Shown here: positions 57,354 to 64,000 of the stretch, in pieces
Layout: each line of letters opens with the position of its first letter
Position numbering within the stretch: the first letter of the stretch is position 1
DNA from: Pseudonocardia sp. MH-G8
GTDB taxonomy: Bacteria > Actinomycetota > Actinomycetes > Mycobacteriales > Pseudonocardiaceae
Direction: 5' to 3'
NCBI RefSeq assembly: GCF_002262885.1
Contig: NZ_NKYF01000027.1
Coordinates: 62,001 to 126,000 of the forward strand
Length of the DNA: 64,000 nucleotides
The notes under the pieces: generated by a model
What the model saw: only the letters and a program-made list of their open reading frames with translations
Databases searched by the model: none
Told to the model about the DNA's origin: nothing
Program-made: the position numbers and the translations under genes

Positions 57354-58899
57354 GGCTCACCGGCCCGAGGTCGGGCGCCTCGTGCGGCGTCGGCTGGAAG
57401 CCGGTGACGTCGGTCCTGGTCGCGAAGTTCATGCGCATCTCGATGGGCCAGATGGCGGCGGCGTCGTCCCAGAGGATCCGGCAGGCCCGCCCGTAGAGCT
57501 GCTCACGTTCGGCCTGGTCGACCGACCGACGCGCGCCTGTGAGCACGTCGTCCAGCTCGGGGTTGGCGTAGCCGAGCCGGTTCGCCGACGACAGGTACAG
57601 GCGTCCGAGGGTGTAGTCCGCGTCGCCCGAGGCGGTGACGTTGGTCTGCAGGTCCATGTCCCAGTCGAGCGCGAGGAGGCGTTCCAGCCACTGGGCCTCC
57701 TCCAGCTCCTGCGGGATCACCTCGACGCCAATCTCGCGCCACGCGGAGATGAAGGTCTCCGCCACCTGGCGGACCTGCGGCGCCTGCGTCCGGTTCCAGA
57801 TCAGGCTGGTGCTGAAGCCGTCGGGCATGCCCGCCTCGGCCAGGAGGTTGCGGGCCAGCTGCGGGTCGTAGGCGTACGGCTCCTGGGCCTGGAACCCGAA
57901 GACCGCCGAAGCGATCGGCGCCTGTGCCACCGTGGCGGCCTCGGAGAAGATGTTGTCGGCCAATGACCGCGTGTCGAGCGCGTGCCACATGGCCTTGCGG
58001 ACGCGCGGGTCGGTGAAGGGGGCCCGGCTGCAGTTGAACCAGTTGAACCAGTGCTGGTAGCTCGGCTCCACGTAGACGCGCAGATCGCTGTTCTGCTGCA
58101 GCCGCGCGATCTGGTCGGCCGGCAGCGGCCAGGTGAGCTGGACCTCGCCGGACTCGAGCGCGGTGACCCTCGTGGTCTCCTCGGCGATGCTGCGCAGCAC
58201 GAGCCGGTTCGAGGCCGGAGCGCCGTTCCAGTACTGGGCGTTGCCCTCCAGCTCGACACGGTCTCCGGGGACGAAGGAGCTGACGCGGAACGCCCCGCTG
58301 CCGATGGGGGAGCGGAAGAAGTCGCTCGCCTCGGTCTTGCCCGCGGGTAGCAGCCGCAGTAGCGAGAGGTTGGCCAGAACCGTGCCGAGGGGCTGCTCGG
58401 TGCGCAGGACGAGCGTGGTCGGGTTCTCCGCCTGCGCCGACTCGAGGGCCGACCAGAGGCTTGCGAGCGGGGAGTCTGCACCCGCCTGCCGTGTGACGGA
58501 GTAGGCGGCGTCCTCGGCGGTGAGCGGTGCGCCGTCGTGAAAGACGACGTCGTCGCGGAGGGTAAAGCGCCAGACCGCCGGTTCGGGATTGTCCCAGCCG
58601 GCGGCGACCGACGGCACGAGCTCGCCGTCTCGCCGCTCGACCAGCGTGTCGAACACCTGCTGGCCGAACAGCCGGATCTGCTCCGTTGCTGCGAAGGGGC
58701 CGTGCGGGTCGAGGTTGTCGAGCGAGCGCTGGCACGCGACCGTGAGCGCCCCCGCGCCTGCCTGCCCGCCCGCGGCAGAGTCCCCGCCCGACAGCACGGA
58801 GCAACCGGTCGCGCCGACGGTGGTGGCGCCCAGGACGGTGAGGCCGGTCCATCGCAGGAAGTCGCGGCGGTGGAGGCCCGGGGCGGGTGGCGGAAGCAT
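57343..58899 (-). CDS. Peptide/nickel-type ABC importer receptor, Tat-exported lipoprotein
   Basis: A 518-residue family 5 extracellular binding protein. The N-terminus has a twin-arginine motif, HRRDFLRWTGLTVLG, and a lipobox GATGC, so it is probably folded before export and then lipid-anchored. The mature part shows LTVACQRSLDNLDPHGPF, WRFTLRDDVVFHDGAPLTAEDAAYS and VRKAMWHALDTRSL, hallmarks of Dpp/Opp receptors. It is encoded after the two permeases and before the two ATPases, an unusual but known order. The ligand may be a glycoside, opine or other organic solute rather than a peptide, since a LacI protein controls the operon. Confidence 0.88.
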   Translation of the reverse strand: MLPPPAPGLHRRDFLRWTGLTVLGATTVGATGCSVLSGGDSAAGGQAGAGALTVACQRSLDNLDPHGPFAATEQIRLFGQQVFDTLVERRDGELVPSVAAGWDNPEPAVWRFTLRDDVVFHDGAPLTAEDAAYSVTRQAGADSPLASLWSALESAQAENPTTLVLRTEQPLGTVLANLSLLRLLPAGKTEASDFFRSPIGSGAFRVSSFVPGDRVELEGNAQYWNGAPASNRLVLRSIAEETTRVTALESGEVQLTWPLPADQIARLQQNSDLRVYVEPSYQHWFNWFNCSRAPFTDPRVRKAMWHALDTRSLADNIFSEAATVAQAPIASAVFGFQAQEPYAYDPQLARNLLAEAGMPDGFSTSLIWNRTQAPQVRQVAETFISAWREIGVEVIPQELEEAQWLERLLALDWDMDLQTNVTASGDADYTLGRLYLSSANRLGYANPELDDVLTGARRSVDQAEREQLYGRACRILWDDAAAIWPIEMRMNFATRTDVTGFQPTPHEAPDLGPVSRAV

Positions 58900-58958
58900 G
58901 GCGTTCTCCTCGAGAGTGGGGATGTCGGCGGCCGGGAAGCAGCGGCGCCGGTGCGAGG

Positions 58959-59852
58959 TCAGGAGCGGAGCTTGGGATCCAGCCGGTCACGGAGCTGGTC
59001 GCCGAGGATCCCGAGGGAGAGCACGACAAGCGCGAGCACGACCCCGGGGAGGGTCGCGATCCACCACGCCGTGCTCAGGTACTCGCGACCGTTCGCGATC
59101 GTGGTGCCCCACGAGGCCGTCGACGGCGGCACGCCGAGGCCCAGGAAGCTGAGCGACGCCTCCGCGACGATCATCAGTCCGACCTGGACGGTCGCGGTGA
59201 CGATGAACGGAGTGAGGACCGCAGGGAGGATGTAGCGCCGGAGGATTCGAGGGGTGCCGACCCCGAGGACCCGTGCCGAGTCGACGAACTCACGCCCGCG
59301 CGTGCCCAACGTCGAACCGCGCACGAGCCTGGCGAAGACGACCCAGCGCAGCACCGCCAGCACGACGATGACGTTGAGCAGGCTCGGACCGAGGACCGCC
59401 GCGAGCAGGATCGCGAGCAGGATGCCCGGGAAGGCCAGCTGGATGTCGGCCAGGCGCATGATCACCGTGTCGATGACGCCGCCGAAGTAGCCGGCGACCA
59501 TCCCGAGCAGCAGTCCGACGCCGCCCCCGATCAGGATCGTCCCGGTCGCGACGAGGAGCGAGACCCGCGCTCCCTGCACCACCTGCGCGAGCAGGTCCCG
59601 GCCGACCTGGTCCGTGCCGAACCAGGCGGTTGCCCCGGTGGTCGTGGTCGACAGCGGCGGGAGGAGCCGGTCACCGATGTTCGTGCCCACCCCGTCGTAC
59701 TGGATGATCAGCGGTCCGAACACCGCGACCAGCAGGTAGAAGACGCTGAAGCAGGCGGCGAGCCAGAACAGCACGCCTCCGCGGAGCCCTGTTCGTGCGG
59801 CGGCACCGCGAGCTCCTGTCCGGCTGGCCGGTACGGCTTGGACGTCGACCAT
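58959..59852 (-). CDS. Dpp-type ABC importer permease (DppC family)
   Basis: A 297-residue permease with about six membrane segments. Family marks are FGTDQVGRDLLAQVVQGARVSL (GTDxxGRD motif), the EAA loop REFVDSARVLGVGTPRILRRYILP, and EASLSFLGLGVPPSTASWG. ATG 59852 is chosen because GGAGG lies 8 nt upstream. The start is 1 nt from the stop of the DppB-type gene, so the two channel halves are made together. Confidence 0.9.
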   Translation of the reverse strand: MVDVQAVPASRTGARGAAARTGLRGGVLFWLAACFSVFYLLVAVFGPLIIQYDGVGTNIGDRLLPPLSTTTTGATAWFGTDQVGRDLLAQVVQGARVSLLVATGTILIGGGVGLLLGMVAGYFGGVIDTVIMRLADIQLAFPGILLAILLAAVLGPSLLNVIVVLAVLRWVVFARLVRGSTLGTRGREFVDSARVLGVGTPRILRRYILPAVLTPFIVTATVQVGLMIVAEASLSFLGLGVPPSTASWGTTIANGREYLSTAWWIATLPGVVLALVVLSLGILGDQLRDRLDPKLRS

Positions 59853-59853
59853 G

Positions 59854-60780
59854 TCAGGCACCTCCGACGCGGATGCGCGGGTCGAGGTAGCCGTAGACGA
59901 GGTCGACGGCCAGGTTCAGTAGCGCGTAGCTCACGGCGATGAGGACGACCGCGGCCTGCACGACGGAGTAGTCGCGGTAGGAGATGGAGTCGATGAGGAG
60001 CTTGCCGACTCCCGGCCAGGCGAAGACCACCTCGATGATGACCGCCCCGCCCAGGAACACTCCGAGCACGAGGGCCGCCGCGGTGACGACAGGGACGAGG
60101 GCGTTGCGCAGCACGTGTCCGTAGAAGACCGCGCGTTCGGCGATGCCTTTCGACCGCGCGGTGCGCACGTAGTCGGCCCCGAGCTCGTCCAGGACGCCTG
60201 CTCGAACGAGGCGGGCGAGCCAGCCGACGTAGGGCAGGGCGAGCGCGACCGCGGGCAGAACCAGGCTGCGAAGTGAACCGGCGCCCGACGTCGGGAACAG
60301 CCCCAGACCGCCGGCGAAGACGAGGATGAGCATGATGCCGACCCAGAACTGCGGCAGGGACTGCCCCACCATCGACGCGGCCGACACGAGACGGTCGACA
60401 GCACCGTTCGGGTGGCGGGCCGCGGCGATGCCGAGTGGGAGGCTCAGCGCCATCACGACGAGCATGGCTGCGATGGCCAGCACCGCGGTTGCCGGCAATG
60501 CGGCCAGTACCGCGTCCATCGCGTTCCCGGTGAGCCGGAACGACTCACCGAAGTCGCCCTGACATGCATCGACCAGGTAGCGCACGTACTGGACGGGTAC
60601 CGAGTCGTCGAGCCCGAGCTCGGTCCTGAGGGCCGCTCGCTGCGTCTCGTCGGAGAACGGACCGAGAATGATCGCCGCCGGATCACCTGGCACCAGACGC
60701 ACGATCACGAAGGTGATCGTCAGGGCGCCCCATACGACGAATGCCGCCTGGGCGAGCCGGCGAACGAGGAACTCGGTCAA
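59854..60780 (-). CDS. Dpp-type ABC importer permease (DppB family)
   Basis: A 308-residue permease with about six membrane segments. Marks are the N-terminal FLVRRLAQAAFVVWGALTITFVIVRLVPGDP, the EAA loop GADYVRTARSKGIAERAVFYGHVLRNALVP, and EVVFAWPGVGKLLIDSISYRDYSVVQ. The TTG start is decided by GGAGG 6 nt upstream and by the typical first helix; a longer in-frame version is rejected. It is the first gene of the seven-gene leftward operon and has its promoter and operator immediately upstream. Confidence 0.9.
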   Translation of the reverse strand: MTEFLVRRLAQAAFVVWGALTITFVIVRLVPGDPAAIILGPFSDETQRAALRTELGLDDSVPVQYVRYLVDACQGDFGESFRLTGNAMDAVLAALPATAVLAIAAMLVVMALSLPLGIAAARHPNGAVDRLVSAASMVGQSLPQFWVGIMLILVFAGGLGLFPTSGAGSLRSLVLPAVALALPYVGWLARLVRAGVLDELGADYVRTARSKGIAERAVFYGHVLRNALVPVVTAAALVLGVFLGGAVIIEVVFAWPGVGKLLIDSISYRDYSVVQAAVVLIAVSYALLNLAVDLVYGYLDPRIRVGGA

Positions 60781-60793
60781 CCTTGACCTCCAC

Positions 60794-60807
60794 CTAATAC
60801 GCATTAG
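60794..60807. promoter_or_regulatory. Near-palindrome CTAATACGCATTAG in the dpp leader
   Basis: Twelve of 14 positions are symmetrical (arms CTAAT/ATTAG). The element lies directly upstream of the ribosome site of the first dpp gene, so a bound protein would block transcription or, as RNA, the stem would sit next to the Shine-Dalgarno. AT-rich arms stand out from the GC-rich background. Confidence 0.35.
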
Positions 60808-60814
60808 TAGCTGC

Positions 60815-60853
60815 TGAGCGCTCACTCTCCATCAGCGAGAGGAAAGCTGTCAA
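60815..60853 (-). promoter_or_regulatory. dpp operon promoter with overlapping LacI-type operator
   Basis: On the minus strand a perfect TTGACA (60848-60853) is followed after 18 bp by a weak -10 GAGAGT (60824-60829), placing the start near 60817. The perfect palindrome TGAGCGCTCA (60815-60824) covers the -10 edge and the start point. Its GAGCGCTC core is the type bound by many LacI-family repressors, and a LacI gene lies in the operon. Confidence 0.48.
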
Positions 60854-61207
60854 GGGCTGCTCGCGCAGTCGCCCGCCGATCGCGCTGCCCGGCTGGGTGG
60901 CCCCTGACGACGACGCTCAGGTGGACCTCCCCAGGCCGGTGCCGTGGGCCCGGTTGGCCTGCTGGTCAACAACGCCGCCGTGCGACGGGAGCAACGACGG
61001 AGGAAATGCCGTGTCAACAACGGCGTCGCACACGCCGTCATGGTCGTCCTCGTGGAGGCATTCGCCATGGCTCCGGGCGGAGGGCACCGCGAGCGCGCCC
61101 AGGGCAGGGGGCGTCGAGGATCGAGTCGGCCCAGAGTGGATCTGCTGATTCGAGCCGTTTAGTGTGACCGAACAGGTCGACATGCGGCGTACATCGGTCC
61201 GGATCCG
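60854..61207. other. Gene-free spacer with a decayed dehydrogenase remnant
   Basis: Between the dpp promoter and the XRE-cupin gene, the only protein-like signal is the short-chain-dehydrogenase remnant at 60897-61078. No hairpin, repeat or clear promoter for the XRE-cupin gene was found in the rest. Confidence 0.45.
60897..61078 (+). pseudogene. Remnant of a short-chain dehydrogenase/reductase gene
   Basis: One frame reads PDDDAQVD, typical of the segment before the SDR active-site region. After a frame change the next reads GPVGLLVNNAAVRR, which contains the diagnostic NNA(G/A) motif. About eight residues later comes VNNGVAHAVMVVL, resembling the VNLxGVxHAVxAVL helix that normally lies about 20 residues further on. 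The order is right, but the spacing and frames are broken and no catalytic YxxxK follows. A decayed gene with deletions is the simplest reading; chance similarity is possible given the small size. Confidence 0.4.
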
Positions 61208-61924
61208 GTGCCTGCGGCGCCGATGTCCCAGCCCGGAGAGCGAGTCGATGCGCCCGAACATCCCGCCCTGCCGCAGCGACATGCGCCGCGGGCTCCGATG
61301 AGGCCGCCGGGAAGGGCGCGCGGTGACGAGTCGGCCGAGCCCGTGTCCGGCGGAGCGGATCTGAACGCGGTCGGGCCGCGGTTGCGCCGGCTGCGCCAGG
61401 AAGCCGGGATCTCCCTGCGGCAGCTCGCCCAGCGCAGCGGCCTGTCCGTCGGCTTCCTCTCCCAGGTCGAACGCGGGTTGAGCTCGATCGCTCTGACCCG
61501 GCTGCACGAGGTGGCTGCCGCGCTCGGCCTGTCGATGGGCGAATTCTTCAGCGACGTGCCGGTCGCCTCGCCACCCGACGACGACGCGGTCGTGTTCACC
61601 GTCACCAGGGCCGCCGAGCGTCGTCGGGTCGAGTCCAGCGGGCAGCACTTCGAGTTGTTGTCCGCCCGGGTGCCCGGCCTCGTGCTCGAGCCGATGCTGG
61701 TCCACATCCCGCCGGGCGGGCAGCGCGAGCCCGCCGCCGGCCACCGGGGTGAGGAGTTCGCCTACGTGCTCAGCGGCGAGTTGCTCTACGAGGTCGCGGG
61801 CAAGGAGTACCGGCTCGGCCCCGGCGACAGCCTCTTCCTGCGTTCGAACACGCCGCACTCGCTCTACAACGACGGAACCGAGACCACCGTCGTGATCTCC
61901 GTCGTCACTCCGCGTCACTACTGA
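61208..61924 (+). CDS. XRE-family regulator with C-terminal cupin domain
   Basis: A 238-residue regulator. A helix-turn-helix of the XRE/HTH_3 type (LRRLRQEAGISLRQLAQRSGLSVGFLSQVERGLSS, about residues 58-95) is followed by a cupin barrel (about 160-235) with HRGEEFAYVLSGEL and PGDSLFLRSNTPHSLYN. This is the PuuR-like layout used for small-molecule-responsive control. The first 55 residues are Pro/Arg-rich, and the true start may be ATG 61298; no strong ribosome site decides. It lies 109 bp before a Dpp-type receptor gene whose upstream region has two inverted repeats, so that operon is the likely target. Confidence 0.85.
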   Translation: MPAAPMSQPGERVDAPEHPALPQRHAPRAPMRPPGRARGDESAEPVSGGADLNAVGPRLRRLRQEAGISLRQLAQRSGLSVGFLSQVERGLSSIALTRLHEVAAALGLSMGEFFSDVPVASPPDDDAVVFTVTRAAERRRVESSGQHFELLSARVPGLVLEPMLVHIPPGGQREPAAGHRGEEFAYVLSGELLYEVAGKEYRLGPGDSLFLRSNTPHSLYNDGTETTVVISVVTPRHY

Positions 61925-61944
61925 CGGTCCTGCGATGCAACTTT

Positions 61945-61986
61945 TTGTTAGGTACTACCGAACAAGGTGTTCAATACAGTAGAACA
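61945..61986. promoter_or_regulatory. Two adjacent inverted repeats, candidate operators
   Basis: The first spans 61945-61965: arms TTGTT-N-GGTA and TACC-N-AACAA around one central base, symmetrical at all but one pair. The second spans 61968-61986: TGTTC and GAACA around 9 bp. A -10-like TACAGT (61975-61980) lies within the second. They are AT-rich, lie 48-89 bp upstream of the receptor GTG, and directly follow the XRE-cupin gene, the probable ligand. Confidence 0.52.
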
Positions 61987-62033
61987 TGTGCATCTGACCA
62001 ACCGCCGGCGTGGCGCTCCCTTCAGGAGGACTC

Positions 62034-63656
62034 GTGGCCCGTGCTCACCCTCGTCGCGGTGTCCGTCGGACGGGACTCGGCCTCGTCACCGCGGCCGTCC
62101 TCGCCGTGACCGGCTGCGCCGCGAGCGTGCAGGGGGCCGGTGGCGGCGCCCAGGACCAAGCGGCCGACGAGCTGCGGGTCGCGATCACGTCCTACCCGAG
62201 CAGCTGGGACCAGGACTTCGTCGCCTTCGACCTGCCGGCCCTGACGCTGTTCAAGAACATCTACCCCTACCTCGTCGACTACGGTGTCACGGCCGTCGAC
62301 GGCGGCCAGACCCTCGACACCGCGAACATCTTCCCGACCTGGGCGGAGTCCTTCACCAGCGACGACGGGCAGACCTGGACGCTGAGGCTCCGCGAGGGGG
62401 CCGCGTTCCCCAACGGGAACCCGCTCACCGCCTCGGACGTGAAGTGGTCCAAGGACCGCGCCCTCGCCGCCAACGCGAACGTCGCCGGTGTCTACCGGCT
62501 CATCGGGCTGACCTCGCCCGACCAGATCCGGGTCGTGGACGACCGCACGGTGGTCTTCGAGCAGGACTGGCCGAGTGCGCTGACCGAGCAGGTCCAGGCC
62601 ATCAGCCTCTTCGTCCACGACGCCGAGACGATGCAGCAGCACGCCACCCCGGACGACCCGTGGGCACAGGAGTGGGCTGCCCAGAACCCGACCGACGGGG
62701 GATACTACGTCGTCGCCGAGGCCACGCCCGGCCAGGAGATCGTGCTGCGGGCCAACCCCGCGTACCCGGCCGACAACGCGGCCGAGATCGAGACGATCCG
62801 CTTCACCGTCGTGCCCGACACCGCCTCCGCCGCGCTGCTGCTGCGCGAGGGCGACGTGGACGTGGCGATGGGCCTGTCCGCCGCCGAGATCGCCGATCTC
62901 GAGGGCGCACCTGGGGTCGAGGTCCTGTCGACGCCCAGCAACGAGCAGGTCTCCCTGCCGATGAACACCACAGCGGCGCCGTTCGACGACGTGCTGGTGC
63001 GCCGGGCCGTGGCGAGCGCGCTGCCGTACGAACAGATCATCGCCACGGTCTACGGCGGCGAGGCCCGCCGGCCGCACAGCCTGGTGCCCATCGACATGCC
63101 CGGCTACACCGAGGCCGGGTTCCCGTACGAGCAGGACATCGCCGAGGCCACCCGCCTGATGGCAGAGTCGGGGGCCGGGGCGGTGACCGTCGACCTGGCC
63201 TATCCCGCCGAGGACCGCGCGTCCGAGCAGATCGCGATCCTCGTGAAGGACGCCCTCGCCCCGATCGGCATCACCGCAACCCCGTTGCCCCTCGACCCCG
63301 CGACGATCGGGGAACGCCGTGCCGCCGGCGACCTCGACATGCAGGTCGCGACCGGACAGCAGTGGGTCAACGACGTCGAGTACCTCGTCAACACCACCTT
63401 CGCCAGCAACGGCTACCTCAATTACGCCAACTACTCGAGCCCGGAGGTCGACGCCGCGGTCGAGGGGGCGCGCACTATCACCGACGAGTCCGCCCGCGAG
63501 GCGATCTGGGCGCAGGTGCAAGCTGCGCTGGCGCGGGACGTCCCGGCGATCCCGCTGGCGCAGCCGAACTTCGCGCTGCCGGTCCGCGACGACGTCGGCG
63601 GGTTCGTGCAGCCGGTGGACGGGCTCATCCGATTCAACACCTTCACCCGCGGCTGA
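62034..63656 (+). CDS. Peptide/nickel-type ABC importer receptor lipoprotein
   Basis: A 540-residue family 5 extracellular binding protein. A basic start (RAHPRRGVRRT), a hydrophobic core and the lipobox AVTGC (Cys28) mark a lipoprotein; unlike the receptor at 57343 it has no clear twin-arginine motif with a hydrophobic follow-on. ELRVAITSYPSSWDQDFVAFD, WTLRLREGAAFPNGNPLTASDVKWS and VRRAVASALPYEQII are family hallmarks. GTG 62034 is chosen because AGGAGG lies 5 nt upstream. A DppB-type permease gene follows after 11 bp, so a second importer begins here. Confidence 0.89.
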   Translation: MARAHPRRGVRRTGLGLVTAAVLAVTGCAASVQGAGGGAQDQAADELRVAITSYPSSWDQDFVAFDLPALTLFKNIYPYLVDYGVTAVDGGQTLDTANIFPTWAESFTSDDGQTWTLRLREGAAFPNGNPLTASDVKWSKDRALAANANVAGVYRLIGLTSPDQIRVVDDRTVVFEQDWPSALTEQVQAISLFVHDAETMQQHATPDDPWAQEWAAQNPTDGGYYVVAEATPGQEIVLRANPAYPADNAAEIETIRFTVVPDTASAALLLREGDVDVAMGLSAAEIADLEGAPGVEVLSTPSNEQVSLPMNTTAAPFDDVLVRRAVASALPYEQIIATVYGGEARRPHSLVPIDMPGYTEAGFPYEQDIAEATRLMAESGAGAVTVDLAYPAEDRASEQIAILVKDALAPIGITATPLPLDPATIGERRAAGDLDMQVATGQQWVNDVEYLVNTTFASNGYLNYANYSSPEVDAAVEGARTITDESAREAIWAQVQAALARDVPAIPLAQPNFALPVRDDVGGFVQPVDGLIRFNTFTRG

Positions 63657-63667
63657 GCCGGGCGGCA

Positions 63668-64000
63668 ATGCGACTCGTCCGCTACCTCGCCCTGCGCCTC
63701 GCGCTGGTCGTGCCGGTCCTGCTCGGGGTCGTCGTGCTGACCTTCGTGCTCGTCCGGGTGCTGCCAGGCGACCCGGTGCAGGCCTTCGTCAGCCCGAGCA
63801 GCACCGCGGAGGACATCGCCGCGATCCGCGCCCGGCTCGGCCTCGACGGGTCGCTCTGGCAGCAGTTCCTCGACTACGCGGGCGGTCTGCTCACCGGCGA
63901 CCTCGGCACGTCCATCCAGAGCGGGACCCCCGTGGTGGTCGAGCTCGCCACCCGGCTGGCGCCGACCCTCGAGCTCGTCGTCCTCGCCGTCGTGATCGCG
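63668..64000 (+). CDS. Dpp-type ABC importer permease (DppB family), cut by the window edge
   Basis: The first 111 residues are visible. They begin RLVRYLALRLALVVPVLLGVVVLTFVLVRVLPGDPVQAF, the standard first helix and VLPGDP motif of DppB-type permeases, and reach the second helix (APTLELVVLAVVIA). It starts 11 bp after the receptor gene. The EAA loop lies outside the window. The remaining importer genes should continue to the right. Confidence 0.88.
   Translation, partial: MRLVRYLALRLALVVPVLLGVVVLTFVLVRVLPGDPVQAFVSPSSTAEDIAAIRARLGLDGSLWQQFLDYAGGLLTGDLGTSIQSGTPVVVELATRLAPTLELVVLAVVIA

Noticed and set aside
1..64000. tRNA, rRNA, CRISPR arrays, insertion sequences, integrase genes and attachment sites
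   Set aside because: Looked for throughout; no cloverleaf, rRNA-like sequence, spaced repeats, transposase motifs or terminal repeats were recognised.

Overview
The window is very GC-rich (roughly 70%), uses many GTG and TTG starts with clear GGAGG-type ribosome binding sites, and packs genes tightly with 4-bp ATGA/GTGA overlaps. It encodes families typical of actinomycete catabolic regions: luciferase-like flavin monooxygenases (LLM), PucR, GntR/FCD and LacI regulators, and lipoprotein-dependent ABC importers. This suggests a high-GC actinobacterium, possibly of the Pseudonocardia/Rhodococcus type. The genus is inference only. No rRNA, tRNA, CRISPR array, phage gene, transposase or replication gene was seen. 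This looks like chromosomal or megaplasmid accessory metabolism, built as a mosaic of small cassettes that alternate in strand, most with their own regulator and transporter.

Layout. 1-1817 (-): aldehyde dehydrogenase (cut by the edge) behind a flavin reductase fused to a GntR regulator. 2072-5478 (+): LLM oxygenase, carboxymuconolactone-decarboxylase-like protein, alpha/beta hydrolase and 3-hydroxyisobutyrate-dehydrogenase-like protein in one overlapping operon. 5502-8079: PucR regulator divergent from a dihydroxypyridine-hydroxylase-like FAD monooxygenase. 8188-10237 (-): LLM oxygenase and cyclase. 10450-16179 (+): a complete Liv-type ABC importer followed by an LLM oxygenase. 16190-20235 (-): an SsuABC/TauABC-type importer with a long leader, plus an LVIVD beta-propeller protein. 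20735-22674 (+): winged-helix protein and sodium:solute symporter. 22693-26655 (-): acyl-CoA synthetase and GAF-PucR regulator. 26870-29408 (+): LLM oxygenase with a complete RibBA. 29428-34148 (-): second Ssu/Tau-type importer with two different permeases and a LacI regulator. 34634-36669 (+): ACMSD-type amidohydrolase and Gfo/Idh/MocA dehydrogenase. 36732-38511 (-): asparaginase with a poly-threonine insert, and a GntR regulator. 38593-44780 (+): MFS transporter, DHPON-hydrolase-like alpha/beta hydrolase, isochorismatase-like hydrolase, aldehyde dehydrogenase and cyclic amidohydrolase. 44884-47535 (-): cyclase and PucR regulator. 47863-51841 (+): MFS transporter, aldehyde dehydrogenase and amidohydrolase. 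52080-60780 (-): complete peptide/nickel-type (Dpp) ABC importer, LacI regulator, FAD-dependent oxidoreductase and a frameshifted GntR gene. 61208-64000 (+): XRE-cupin regulator and the start of a second Dpp importer.

How the parts may work together. Four LLM oxygenases need reduced FMN; the window supplies a flavin reductase domain and a flavin-precursor enzyme (RibBA). Downstream it supplies ring-opened-product chemistry: cyclases, C-C and amide hydrolases, cyclic amidohydrolase, aldehyde dehydrogenases, ACMSD-type decarboxylase/hydrolase and CoA ligation. The gene content resembles the logic of the Rut uracil and Pyr pyridine pathways (LLM ring opening, then amide hydrolysis and aldehyde oxidation). 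My best overall hypothesis is a multi-cassette island for nitrogen-heterocycle or other cyclic xenobiotic/natural-product catabolism. Substrates cannot be read from sequence.

Signs of change in progress are a 1-nt frameshift in a GntR gene, a decayed short-chain-dehydrogenase remnant, a pure 9-bp repeat inside the asparaginase active-site loop, and paralogous cassette parts (two cyclases, three aldehyde dehydrogenases, two amidohydrolases, two MFS carriers).
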